Assembly (NCBI GenBank): GCA_034437895.1
Contig: DAOTTO010000363.1
Coordinates: 1 to 32,637, forward strand
Direction of reading: 5' to 3'
DNA length: 32,637 nucleotides
Source of the DNA: JANRLJ01 sp034437895
GTDB taxonomy: Bacteria > Chloroflexota > Anaerolineae > Aggregatilineales > Phototrophicaceae
Shown: positions 24,102 through 32,501 of the stretch, piece after piece
Position numbering within the stretch: position 1 is the stretch's first letter
Layout of the letters: every line of letters begins with the position of its first letter
Notes under the pieces: generated by a model
Databases searched by the model: none
Seen by the model: the letters and a program-made list of their open reading frames with translations, nothing else
What the model was told of the DNA's origin: nothing
Program-made: the position numbers and the translations under genes

Positions 24102-24224
24102 TCACTCCTCAAATACCGCCGCGAGATCAAGCGAGAAACCGGGCAGTAAATCATCGCTGAATTCCACTGATACGGGTCTTTGATTCTGATTGTAAGAAAT
24201 TGCGTTTAGAAACTCATTATTCAT
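24102..24224 (-). pseudogene. Relic of a second Uma2 family gene (40 codons)
   Basis: An ATG that overlaps the stop of the DUF2283-like gene (ATGA at 24224-24221) opens 40 codons. The last 17 residues, DDLLPGFSLDLAAVFEE, align with the C-terminal end of the intact Uma2 protein at 24709-25332 (GGDLLPDFSLDVAVVFDID). Only this tail is recognisable, so it is a 3' remnant. Its final codons hold the ribosome-binding site of the nuclease-like gene. Confidence 0.7.
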
Positions 24225-24451
24225 TTGGCCTCATTTGCGCGAGCTTCGCTAAGTATTTTATATGTCAGTTCAGACACGTCGCCGTAATGCGATGCTGAGA
24301 GAATTTCAATATGTACAGGGTGACCTTCTTCATCGAGGTCAACCAGCACGAGATTATTCACCGACTGCGTTTTCTTGACCTTTTTATCGTTGAAGTTGAT
24401 ATAAAGTGTGTCGGATTTTTGATCGTATTCGATTCGCATAGCTTCACCCAT
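24221..24451 (-). CDS. DUF2283 family protein
   Basis: A small protein whose core, MRIEYDQKSDTLYINFND followed by LVLVDLDEEGHPVHIEIL, is the typical DUF2283 pattern. ATG 24451 gives 76 aa. The internal ATG at 24439 (MRIEYD), with GGTGA upstream, is the likelier start and gives 72 aa. It follows the 81-aa gene by 3 nt. DUF4258/DUF2283 pairs like this occur widely and are suspected toxin-antitoxin modules; by that view this would be the antitoxin. Confidence 0.75.
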   Translation of the reverse strand: MGEAMRIEYDQKSDTLYINFNDKKVKKTQSVNNLVLVDLDEEGHPVHIEILSASHYGDVSELTYKILSEARANEAK

Positions 24452-24454
24452 TTA

Positions 24455-24700
24455 TCATTCGACTTCATTTGCCCAAACGGTAATTAACATTTTTTCGGCT
24501 TCGTCAACCACGACTGTAATCCAACGCTCATCAGTGAGTTTGTGGTATAAAAAGCGATTGAGTGAGTCATGTTCACTTTCCACACGCCCGTCTGGGTCTT
24601 GAACAGTCAACTCAACTTCTGCCATTGTCACATCTCGCCGTGCAGCCGTAGCTTGAAATTTAAGTGAATAGCTGTAGTATTTGCCGTGAATTTCAATCAT
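24455..24700 (-). CDS. DUF4258-like small protein, 81 aa
   Basis: A small basic-to-neutral protein with a beta-rich C-terminus (ERWITVVVDEAEKMLITVWA) and an internal region with FLYHKLTDERW, similar in build to DUF4258/RelE-like toxins. It precedes a DUF2283 gene by 3 nt, the usual partner arrangement. The name rests mainly on this context and on the C-terminal strands, so the family call is tentative. Confidence 0.55.
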   Translation of the reverse strand: MIEIHGKYYSYSLKFQATAARRDVTMAEVELTVQDPDGRVESEHDSLNRFLYHKLTDERWITVVVDEAEKMLITVWANEVE

Positions 24701-24708
24701 AGCATTGA

Positions 24709-25332
24709 TTAATCAATGTCAAACACTACTGCGACATCCAGCGAAAAATCGGGCAGCAGATCACCGCCGGAAATTGTGTCGCCTACTCGATAAGTTTTTG
24801 AGGTATTATCAGGAAAATGCACGATAATTTCTTGGTTATCAGGATAGACTTGCCAGACTTGTTTAACACCATAGTCTACATATTGGCGGAGTTTTTTTCG
24901 GATTTCGCCGGGTCGCTCGGATGGAGAAATGATTTCAATTGCCAAGTCAGGTGCGCCATAGTAATAACCTTTGGCCTTTTTTATGTTCTCAGTCGCTACG
25001 AAAGCAATATCAGGGCGGCGTTTTAACCCAATCTTAGCTGGTAGACCATCTAGGACAAATGTTGTATCTCCTGGATAAAGCATTCCTAGTTTATGCTGTT
25101 CAACCAAGTTACCAATTCGTAACAGAAACTTAAATTCGATTCTACCATGTTCCTCGCCACTCATATCTTCATCATCATCAAAGCCCACCCACTCACCATC
25201 TACAATGTCGAGATGCTCGAAGCCTTCGATTTCCTCAACACGCATGGCAATTTCCTCAGTGATGGGTCTTTTCATCAAAAGGAAGACGATTTCGCGGACT
25301 TCTTTTTGGATTTGGAATTCCATTGTCGTCAT
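24709..25332 (-). CDS. Uma2 family (DUF820) endonuclease-like protein
   Basis: A 207-residue Uma2/DUF820 protein with a PD-(D/E)XK-type core: EEHGRIEFKFLLRIGNLVEQ (61-80), the strand KRRPDIAFVA with D108, and APDLAIEIISPSER with D129 and E133, followed by the helix KLRQYVDYGVKQVWQVYP. The C-terminus GGDLLPDFSLDVAVVF is the usual Uma2 ending. Uma2 genes are very numerous in Chloroflexota and cyanobacteria; their role is unresolved, with mobile or nuclease functions suggested. It lies 36 nt downstream of the broken ltrA gene, on the same strand. Confidence 0.9.
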   Translation of the reverse strand: MTTMEFQIQKEVREIVFLLMKRPITEEIAMRVEEIEGFEHLDIVDGEWVGFDDDEDMSGEEHGRIEFKFLLRIGNLVEQHKLGMLYPGDTTFVLDGLPAKIGLKRRPDIAFVATENIKKAKGYYYGAPDLAIEIISPSERPGEIRKKLRQYVDYGVKQVWQVYPDNQEIIVHFPDNTSKTYRVGDTISGGDLLPDFSLDVAVVFDID

Positions 25333-25368
25333 GGGCTTCTCTCCACTATCTGGCTCATCATCTGTAGT

Positions 25369-26581
25369 TTAATCCGAACTGGCTAATTCAATCTCATCTG
25401 AGCCGCTCATTTGGGGATCGGCATACAACAGCCGTCGATAGAGGTCAAGAACCACCTGTCCTGCACATATAAGCGCGATGAACAGCATGATAATAATCTC
25501 ATCCAGCGAACTGCCTACTACGCCCAAACTAAGAATAAGGATTGCCCCCGCAACACGTATGGCAAAGTCGAAAGTTCCTTTACGTTCACCTATACGTTCT
25601 TTGGTCGTTAATTCGATGACACCTAAAGCTATTAAGGCGAGCGCTGTAGCGATACAAATCAGCCAGCGATAGTTATCGGGGAGTGGCTTAGCAGGGTCAA
25701 GTGCGATGATCTTATACATACCCACGCCCAATGCTGCGACGGACGCTTGGAAAGGCAGGTGGGTATATAACCACACCTGAACGTTCCAACTACCCCAGCG
25801 CACAAACGATTCGGCAACATTATCAAAATAAAGCCACCACAACGCTCCGGCAATAATCAAACTAGGGAAATTGACAATCAAATTGACTAGCCCGATCTGT
25901 TCGCCTGCCAAACCGCTAATTATTTTGAGAAAGGACTCGCCAAATACGATAATTGTTAACAACGCAAAACGCTCTGGGAGATGATGCGGACTCGGTGGCA
26001 ACAGGCGTTGAAGCAGGCGTGACTTTGGCGAGAACGGCACAAATAAATCAATGAACATCGCCGCAACCCAGAGGATAAATCGGGCAGGGGAAGGAATAAA
26101 GGCGGAGATGAACCATAGCCCTGCGGCAGCCGAGAAACCAATGGCATAACGGGAAATAAGCGCCCGTGCTTCTGGAACATGTTGCCATGCACGGATATAC
26201 ATGATAATTAAAATCACACGATTGACGGTATAAGACAACGCAAAACCAGCCGATCCCTCCCCAAATCCGTTAAGGACAAATATCGCCATCGTGCCAACGG
26301 TATACATTTGGATGAAGACTAGAACTCGATGAATAACGTCATCTGAGTCAAACCGATCTGCATAAAACGTCGTCCCCACCCACGACCACCAGATCGGGAT
26401 GAATAGAGCGCTGTATTCCAAATGCGCCTTGAAGAGAAACATTATCACTCAGGAAATTGCCAAGTTGGACAATTGTTGCCACATACACAAGATCGTAAAA
26501 CAACTCCAACCAAGTCGCCTTGCGATGTTCTTCACGTTCCCCAACATGAAAACGCGGTGGAACAAAGAGTCGTAACGCCAT
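25369..26581 (-). pseudogene. ltrA: Low temperature requirement protein A, frameshifted
   Basis: The start at 26581 (MALRLFVPPRFHVGER) has AAGGGG upstream and reads the LtrA N-terminus ATWLELFYDLVYVATIVQ. Near 26415-26435 the homology moves to another frame, which continues LEYSALFIPIWWSWVGTTF and several membrane helices to the stop at 25369. One extra base explains it. LtrA is a family of multi-spanning membrane proteins of poorly known function. As written the gene is broken, unless the base is a sequencing error. Its place between carA and carB marks the start of the accessory island, 37 nt after carA. Confidence 0.85.
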
Positions 26582-26618
26582 ACGGTTTCCCCTTACAGTA
26601 CGATGAAAAAGCAAAAAT

Positions 26619-27767
26619 TCAGGATGACGCAGCTACCCCATTTAATGTTGAATTTTTCACCCGTTCTACAAACTCATCAAACAGATAAAGCGAGTCATGC
26701 GGGCCGGGGGCAGCTTCAGGATGATACTGCACACTAAACGCGCCGAGTTCCACATGGCGCAAGCCTTCAACCGTGTGATCGTTCAAATTAATATGGGTGA
26801 TTTCCGCACCGCTGAGGTCGCTATCCGATGTGACGGCGAAACCATGATTATGCGAACTGATTTCGACTTTGCCCGTCAGTAAATTTTTGACCGGTTGATT
26901 GCCGCCGCGATGCCCAAAGCGCATTTTCTCCGTTGTACCGCCGAGCGCGAGGCCGAGAATTTGATGGCCTAAGCAGATGCCGAAAACAGGTGTCTTGCCG
27001 AGCAAGCCGCGCACATTATCAATGGCATAATCCACCGCTGCCGGATCGCCGGGACCGTTGCTCAAAAATACGCCTGCTGGATTCATCGCCAGCACCTCTT
27101 GATAGGACATCTGCGCTGGGACAACCGCCACACGCAACCCACGATCTGTCAGCATCCGCAGAATATTACGCTTGATGCCCATATCGTAAGCCACAATCAG
27201 CGGCCCCGTCGGGTCTTGATGCCCATCGTGATACCACTGCGGATCGCTCCGTTCCGACCAATGATACGGCTCAGCGCAGGTCACTTCATCCACCAGATTC
27301 CAGCCCGACATATCCGGCGAGTTTCGCGCCATTTCGACCAGGGCTTGCGGGTCTTTGGCGGCCTCACCATGCGCGACAGCCGCCCGCATCACACCCTTAT
27401 CTCGAATATGGCGCACCAAGACGCGGGTCGAAACTTCGCTCAAGCCGATGACATTATTGGCTTTTAGGTAACTATCGAGGTCGCCTTGATTGCGCCAATT
27501 ACTGACCACTGGACTCAAGGAGCGCACAATAAATCCCGCCACCCACACCCGCTCGGATTCGACATCCTCCGGGTTAATACCCGTATTGCCAACATGCGGG
27601 ACGGTCATCGTCACAATCTGGCGGTGATAGGAGGGGTCAGTCAACACCTCTTGATACCCCGTCATCGAGGTGTTAAAGACCAGTTCGCCCGTCTGCACCC
27701 CCTCCGCGCCGAAACCCATTCCAGTAAATGTTCTGCCATCTTCGAGCGCGAGTAAGCCTTGCATCAT
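26619..27767 (-). CDS. carA: Carbamoyl-phosphate synthase small subunit (glutaminase)
   Basis: A 382-residue CarA that hydrolyses glutamine and channels ammonia to CarB. The N-terminal domain begins GLLALEDGRTFTGMGFGAEG and contains ELVFNTSMTGYQEVLTDPSY. The class I glutaminase domain has the nucleophile elbow VFGICLGHQILGLALGG and the His/Glu pair in VQYHPEAAPGPHD. Its ATG follows the argJ stop directly (TAAATGATG), the same junction as argC-argB, showing it is part of the arginine operon. The large subunit gene is not next to it but about 4.1 kb downstream. Confidence 0.96.
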   Translation of the reverse strand: MMQGLLALEDGRTFTGMGFGAEGVQTGELVFNTSMTGYQEVLTDPSYHRQIVTMTVPHVGNTGINPEDVESERVWVAGFIVRSLSPVVSNWRNQGDLDSYLKANNVIGLSEVSTRVLVRHIRDKGVMRAAVAHGEAAKDPQALVEMARNSPDMSGWNLVDEVTCAEPYHWSERSDPQWYHDGHQDPTGPLIVAYDMGIKRNILRMLTDRGLRVAVVPAQMSYQEVLAMNPAGVFLSNGPGDPAAVDYAIDNVRGLLGKTPVFGICLGHQILGLALGGTTEKMRFGHRGGNQPVKNLLTGKVEISSHNHGFAVTSDSDLSGAEITHINLNDHTVEGLRHVELGAFSVQYHPEAAPGPHDSLYLFDEFVERVKNSTLNGVAASS

Positions 27768-29024
27768 TTAACTCCGGTAACTTCCATTGATTGAAACATA
27801 ATCGTGGCTCAGATCACACGTCCAGACGGTTGCCCATCCGTCGCCCAAGCCACACATCAGCAAAACGACAACAGACGGCGCACTGATAATTTCTGTCGCT
27901 CGCGCCTCGTTGTAATTTGTAGGCGTTCCCATGCTGACTAGCATCAGCGAATCGTTAGATAAATCGGTCACTTGTTCGCTGGGGGAAATCCACAGCGTGA
28001 GTTTGTTGGGGTCAAGCGCCACACCTGACCTACCTGCCGCCGCGATTATGCGCCCCCAATTAGCATCATTGCCGTAAAAAGCCGTTTTCACGAGCGGCGA
28101 GGTCGCAATCGTGTTGGCGATTTTACGCGCCGATTCATTATCCGGCGCACCATGTACCGTAATCGTGATGAATTTGGTCACGCCTTCCCCATCGCGCACA
28201 ATCGCCTTCGCCAGATCGACACACACTTTATTGAGTGCGATTTGAAACTGCTTTTCGTCTTCAGGGGATGTCATTTCGACTCCGCTCTGACCATTCGCCA
28301 GCAACAGTACCGTATCATTGGTACTCATATCACCGTCAATGACGATACGGTTGTAACTGCCTTCGGAAGCAGTCTTGAGGGCTGTACTGGCTTTTTCAGG
28401 TGAAAGCACCGCATCCGTCACAATCACGCCGAGCATAGTCGCCATATTTGGCGCGATCATGCCTGCGCCCTTGCTGATTCCAGCGATAGTATAGTGTCCG
28501 CCATCTGCCTTCGTGACAGTAATCGAAGCCGTTTTCGGACGGGTATCCGTCGTCATGATGGCTTGTGCTGCTGTCGACCAATCATCGCCCAGCGCTGTGG
28601 AAGCTAAATCAACTCCGCTGCAAATTTTCTCCATCATAAGCTGCGTACCGATTACGCCCGTCGAAAGCACCAGCACTTCATCTTCCGCGCAGCCGATTTT
28701 TTCCGCAACATAACGCGCCGTTTCCAACGCATTATCGATTCCCTGCTGTCCGGTGCAGGCATTGGCGCAACCCGTATTGATGGCAACTGCACGATAACCT
28801 GTTTGTTTTTTCGCTAATCGTTCCATATCAACCAGCACAGGCGCGGCTTTGACCTGATTGGTGGTAAATACCCCCGCGACAGTTGCCGGGGTTTCGCTCA
28901 CAATCAGCGCAAAATCTAATTTACCCTCTTTTTTCAGACCCGCGTGGACACCTACCACCTTGAAGCCATTGACTTTTTCGATGAAGCCATTGACTTTTTC
29001 GATGCTTGATTTGACTTCACTCAC
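27768..29024 (-). CDS. argJ: Bifunctional ornithine acetyltransferase / N-acetylglutamate synthase
   Basis: ArgJ transfers acetyl from N-acetylornithine to glutamate, closing the acetyl cycle, and in many bacteria also makes N-acetylglutamate from acetyl-CoA. The self-cleavage site is present in KGAGMIAPNMATMLGVIV; the Thr after ATM's Ala becomes the nucleophile of the beta chain. Other family blocks are AINTGCANACTG, DGDMSTNDTVLLLANG and WGRIIAAAGRSG. At 418 aa it is slightly long, in part because of an exact 21-bp tandem duplication near the N-terminus (IEKVNGF twice). The start overlaps the argD stop by 4 nt. Confidence 0.96.
   Translation of the reverse strand: MSEVKSSIEKVNGFIEKVNGFKVVGVHAGLKKEGKLDFALIVSETPATVAGVFTTNQVKAAPVLVDMERLAKKQTGYRAVAINTGCANACTGQQGIDNALETARYVAEKIGCAEDEVLVLSTGVIGTQLMMEKICSGVDLASTALGDDWSTAAQAIMTTDTRPKTASITVTKADGGHYTIAGISKGAGMIAPNMATMLGVIVTDAVLSPEKASTALKTASEGSYNRIVIDGDMSTNDTVLLLANGQSGVEMTSPEDEKQFQIALNKVCVDLAKAIVRDGEGVTKFITITVHGAPDNESARKIANTIATSPLVKTAFYGNDANWGRIIAAAGRSGVALDPNKLTLWISPSEQVTDLSNDSLMLVSMGTPTNYNEARATEIISAPSVVVLLMCGLGDGWATVWTCDLSHDYVSINGSYRS
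28962..29003. repeat. Exact 21-bp tandem duplication in argJ
   Basis: The unit gaagccattgactttttcga plus t occurs twice head to tail (28962-28982 and 28983-29003). It keeps the frame and doubles the residues IEKVNGF near the ArgJ N-terminus. The lack of any difference between the copies suggests a recent slip. Confidence 0.97.
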
Positions 29025-30235
29025 GCTGGTACCTGCACTTCCTCAAAAATGGCGGTAAGTCGTTCAACTAAAAGATCAACGTGGCTTTTCTCGACAATCA
29101 GCGGCGGGACGAAACGAATTACGTTAGCACCCGCATTCACCAGCAAAAGCCCTTGTTTATAACCAGCCTCAATCAACGGGGATACATCCATCGTCATTTC
29201 CAGCGCCACCATTAAACCCCGTCCGCGCACTTCTTTGACCAACGGGCTGTTGATCTCCTGCAAGCGTTCCAGTAAATACTCGCCTACTTCGGCGACATGC
29301 TCCAGAAATTCCGGCTGGCTGATTCGGCTTAAGACTTCCTTCGCTACCGTTGTAATCAATGCCCCGCCGGAGAAGGTCGAACCGTGTTCGCCGGGGTGCA
29401 TAGCAGCGGCGACTTGTTCGGTCATCAGAATCGCGCCAATCGGCAGGCCGCCAGCCAGCGGTTTCGCTAACGTCATGATGTCGGGTATAACGCCGCTTGC
29501 CTCATGCGCCCAAAGCGCCCCTGTACGCCCTACACCGCATTGAATTTCGTCGAAGATCAGCAGTGCGCCGTGTTCATCGCATAAATCCCGTAGCGCCCGT
29601 AAGAACGCATCTGTCGCAATATTAATCCCACCTTCGCCCTGGATGGGTTCGACGATAACAGCGGCAGTTTTGGCATTAATGGCAGATTTGGCGCTTTCGA
29701 TATTGTTGAACTCCGCCACGATCACACCCGGCATTAATGGTTGAAACGGCTTCTGATATTTCTCTTTGGGTGTAAGAGATAAGGAACCCATCGTGCGCCC
29801 ATGAAAGGCATTCACAAAAGTGACAATTTCAGTTTTATCAATTCGCTCATTTTCATAAGCGAATTTGCGAGCAAATTTAATCGCACCTTCATTGGCTTCT
29901 GTGCCGCTATTGGAAAAAAAGACACGATCCGCAAACGATTTTTCCACCAGCATCGCGGCAAGCTCGACCCCTGGTACAGTGTGATAGAGATTCGAGGTAT
30001 GAATCAGCCCTGTCGCAAGCTGTTTATTCATCACCCGCGTAACGCCCTCATCGCCATAACCGAGCGCGTTTACGGCAATTCCGGCGACCCAATCTAGATA
30101 AGCGTTGCCTTCGCTGTCATAAAGATAAGCGCCTTCGCCATGCACCAATACAAACGGCGCACGTTTGTAGGTCTGCACGATATTCTGGCTTTCCTGATTG
30201 ATAATGTCATCGGTATAGGTCTGTAGAGTGACCAT
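29021..30235 (-). CDS. argD: Acetylornithine aminotransferase
   Basis: PLP-dependent class III aminotransferase that converts N-acetylglutamate semialdehyde to N-acetylornithine. Visible blocks are FFSNSGTEANEGAIKFARKF, FHGRTMGSLSLTPKEKY, AAVIVEPIQGEGGI, LLIFDEIQCGVGRTG with the PLP-binding Asp, and the catalytic Lys in MTLAKPLAGGLPIGA. At 404 aa it is full length. A strong site (AGAGGAGCAATAAAA) precedes the start, 40 nt after argB. It overlaps argJ by 4 nt. Confidence 0.96.
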   Translation of the reverse strand: MVTLQTYTDDIINQESQNIVQTYKRAPFVLVHGEGAYLYDSEGNAYLDWVAGIAVNALGYGDEGVTRVMNKQLATGLIHTSNLYHTVPGVELAAMLVEKSFADRVFFSNSGTEANEGAIKFARKFAYENERIDKTEIVTFVNAFHGRTMGSLSLTPKEKYQKPFQPLMPGVIVAEFNNIESAKSAINAKTAAVIVEPIQGEGGINIATDAFLRALRDLCDEHGALLIFDEIQCGVGRTGALWAHEASGVIPDIMTLAKPLAGGLPIGAILMTEQVAAAMHPGEHGSTFSGGALITTVAKEVLSRISQPEFLEHVAEVGEYLLERLQEINSPLVKEVRGRGLMVALEMTMDVSPLIEAGYKQGLLLVNAGANVIRFVPPLIVEKSHVDLLVERLTAIFEEVQVPA

Positions 30236-30275
30236 TTTTATTGCTCCTCTATTTTCAAAATTCGCCGTTTTGTGT

Positions 30276-31085
30276 TTATTCTGATACGAAATTCGTCCCC
30301 ATGCCGGACTTTAATCCAGCCAAATTTGTAATCGTTGCTTGCGGAACACCCGCCGCCAGAACCTCTAATGCCGTCCGCACTTTGGGGATCATCCCGCCGA
30401 AGATTATGCCGTTTTCGATCAGCGCATTCACTTCTGAAACCGTCAATTGATCGACACGCTGCCCATCAACGAGAACGCCTTCAACATTGGTGATAAACAC
30501 AACGCGCTCAGCACGGACTGCCGCCCCAATCGCCCCTGCCACTATATCGGCATTCACGTTCAAATTGCTCTCGTCATCAAAGCAGACAGGCGCGATTACA
30601 GGCGTGATTGCTTGATTCAGTAACTCACGCAAAATATCCTCGCGCACCCCTTTGACCGTACCCGTAAAGCCCATATTGGGGATTTTTTGCCCACGTACCA
30701 AACCGCGATCTACGCCGCTCATGCCGAGCGCATCCACCCCGACATTAACCAGATACCGCACGACACGCTTGTTGACCACGCCGCACAGCACCATTTCTAC
30801 GACAGCCAACGAGGCGGCATCCGTCACGCGCAAACCATCGACATACTGCGGCTCAATCTGCATCAACTTTTGCAACTGCGAAATTTCATCACCGCCGCCA
30901 TGTACAATGATGACAGGTGATGAAAAATCATGGACGATCATCGCCAATTCGCGCAAAAATGCTGGATCGCCAATTTCATGTCCGCCCACTTTGATGACGA
31001 CGGGCTTTTTTTGTTGGTTGTCGGACACACTATATCGTGTCTCTACAGCATGTTCTATATTCTCTGTATCTCTCTGGTTCATCAT
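30276..31085 (-). CDS. argB: Acetylglutamate kinase
   Basis: Phosphorylates N-acetylglutamate, the second step of ornithine synthesis. Amino-acid kinase motifs: VVIKVGGHEIGD (29-40), PVIIVHGGGDEISQL, GLVRGQKIPNMGFTG, NLNVNADIVAGAIGAA and the C-terminal GGMIPKVRTALEVLAAGVPQ. The protein starts ATG 31085, directly after the argC stop. The kinase core begins only at about residue 27. The extra N-terminus contains VETRYSVS, encoded by what looks like a degenerate palindromic repeat. No long N-terminal helix typical of arginine-inhibited enzymes is seen, so feedback control cannot be judged. Confidence 0.94.
   Translation of the reverse strand: MMNQRDTENIEHAVETRYSVSDNQQKKPVVIKVGGHEIGDPAFLRELAMIVHDFSSPVIIVHGGGDEISQLQKLMQIEPQYVDGLRVTDAASLAVVEMVLCGVVNKRVVRYLVNVGVDALGMSGVDRGLVRGQKIPNMGFTGTVKGVREDILRELLNQAITPVIAPVCFDDESNLNVNADIVAGAIGAAVRAERVVFITNVEGVLVDGQRVDQLTVSEVNALIENGIIFGGMIPKVRTALEVLAAGVPQATITNLAGLKSGMGTNFVSE
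31020..31046. repeat. Degenerate palindromic repeat in the 5' end of argB
   Basis: On the argB strand GTAGAGACACGATATAG is followed by TGTGTCCGAC, an imperfect inverted repeat (GACAC versus GTGTC around an AT-rich centre). It starts in phase with a GTA codon, just as the palindrome in carB does, and supplies the residues VETRYSVS outside the kinase core. Confidence 0.45.
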
Positions 31086-32099
31086 TTAGAGCAGCGCCGT
31101 TGTTTCTTCAAAGCCGAAAATCAGATTAAAGTCCTGAACAGCTTGACCGGACGCACCCTTCCGCAGATTATCGGTCACGCTGGTGATATGCAAATAGCGC
31201 GGACTGACGGGCGTAAGACTGATAGCACAGGCATTGGTGCGGACGACATGGCGCAGCGTGGCCTGTTCTTTAGGCGGCAGCACGTTCACCAGCGGCTCGT
31301 GAGCATACGTCTGCTCATAGAGGGCTTGCATATCGGCGCTATCGAAATCCGCTTTGAGTGTGACGTAAATACTCGCCATCAATCCGCGATCCACTGGAAG
31401 CAAATGCGGCGTGAAGATGAGTGTCCCCAAATTCGGGTCAATTTTGGTAATTTCCTGCTCGATTTCGCCGACATGACGGTGAGAACGTCCGGGACTATAA
31501 GGGGAAAAATTGCCAAAGACTTCGACAAAATGCGTATTGGGTTTCGGTTCGCGTCCGGCACCAGAAACGCCCGATTTAGCATCGACGATGATGGGCGTAC
31601 CCGGTTCAATCGCGCCCGAACACAACAGCGGATACAAGCCCAAAATGGTCGTGGTCGGATAGCAACCCGGCACAGCAATAATCGGACTTTTGACGATATT
31701 GGCGCGGTTGATTTCCGGCAGACCATACGGCACAGGCAGCAGTTCCGGGTTGGGATGCGGTGTCCCGTACCATTTTTCGTAGGCTTCGGGCGTATTCAGG
31801 CGTAAGTCAGCGGATAAATCCAGCACTTTTAGTCCCTTCGCCAGCGCCTTCGCCGCGACAGGCGCGGAGGCTTTATGTGGCAGCGCCAGAAATACCGCAT
31901 CTACCGCGTCCATATCGGCCTCAGCAAACGGGATATAACGCAGGTTCGTTCCCGGCACTGCTTGTCCGCCATACGTATCCGAGGTTGCAAAAACAAGCGT
32001 TACTTGCGGATGTTTCGCCAGAATCTCGACCAAATCTAGTCCGGCATACCCCGCCCCACCGTAAACCCCCACACGAATCGGCTGTTGATCTTCGGTCAT
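31086..32099 (-). CDS. argC: N-acetyl-gamma-glutamyl-phosphate reductase
   Basis: NADPH-dependent reductase for the third step of ornithine synthesis. The Rossmann motif is VGVYGGAGYAGLDLVEIL (9-26) and the catalytic cysteine is in the block VPGCYPTTTILGLYPLL. Other family blocks are VDAKSGVSGAGREPKPN, HRHVGEIEQEI and LIFTPHLLPVDRGL. At 337 aa it is of normal length. The start has TAGGAGAG upstream. It is the first gene of the contiguous argCBDJ-carA run, and its stop touches the argB start (TAAATGATG). No arginine-repressor box was recognised upstream. Confidence 0.96.
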   Translation of the reverse strand: MTEDQQPIRVGVYGGAGYAGLDLVEILAKHPQVTLVFATSDTYGGQAVPGTNLRYIPFAEADMDAVDAVFLALPHKASAPVAAKALAKGLKVLDLSADLRLNTPEAYEKWYGTPHPNPELLPVPYGLPEINRANIVKSPIIAVPGCYPTTTILGLYPLLCSGAIEPGTPIIVDAKSGVSGAGREPKPNTHFVEVFGNFSPYSPGRSHRHVGEIEQEITKIDPNLGTLIFTPHLLPVDRGLMASIYVTLKADFDSADMQALYEQTYAHEPLVNVLPPKEQATLRHVVRTNACAISLTPVSPRYLHITSVTDNLRKGASGQAVQDFNLIFGFEETTALL

Positions 32100-32137
32100 T
32101 TTCTCTCCTAATGAGGTGAAACAAACTTGCTTAAAAT

Positions 32138-32479
32138 CTAACGATGATTGTTATCAAAATTACTAGCTATATTGATAAAAACCGCAGCCAAAAATCCTAA
32201 AATAGCAAAAGCGAAGGCCAATCCTATAATAATAGTGGCTGTATCACCCCAATTGGATGATAAATCTCCGAACAGTGTGTAAATTACAGTAGCTACGACT
32301 ATCCCCCCTCCCAGCACTGCGCTTACGCCAAATATAAACGCGGCCTCCCGCCGAAAAATAAAAGTAAATGAGCGTTTAAAGTCAAAAGTGATTTGCCGAT
32401 TAACAAGGCTTGATATGCCATTAATTGCCCAGAAACTTGCGGACACTAAGAGCAAGATAAGACTAGATTTATCGGTCAT
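32138..32479 (-). CDS. Small membrane protein, 113 aa
   Basis: Three hydrophobic segments are seen: residues about 6-24 (LILLLVSASFWAINGISSL), 48-69 (AFIFGVSAVLGGGIVVATVI) and 82-104 (ATIIIGLAFAFAILGFLAAV). Charged linkers lie between them. No family is recognised. The gene has TAGGAAAATG at its start and lies 38 nt upstream of argC, with no terminator between, so it may be cotranscribed with the arginine operon. Role unknown. Confidence 0.75.
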   Translation of the reverse strand: MTDKSSLILLLVSASFWAINGISSLVNRQITFDFKRSFTFIFRREAAFIFGVSAVLGGGIVVATVIYTLFGDLSSNWGDTATIIIGLAFAFAILGFLAAVFINIASNFDNNHR

Positions 32480-32501
32480 TTTCCTACCTATATAACAAAA
32501 A

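Noticed and set aside
24097..24154. Longer N-terminus of the nuclease-like protein starting at ATG 24154
   Set aside because: This stretch is the other-frame reading of the Uma2 tail; the GTG at 24097 has a good ribosome-binding site and begins at the conserved-looking region.
30930..31805. Open frame of 291 codons on the plus strand across argB-argC
   Set aside because: Antisense shadow of argC and argB, both unmistakable; no ribosome-binding site or family pattern.
32100..32137. Arginine-responsive operator before argC
   Set aside because: Only a ribosome-binding site is visible; no ARG-box-like palindrome could be recognised.
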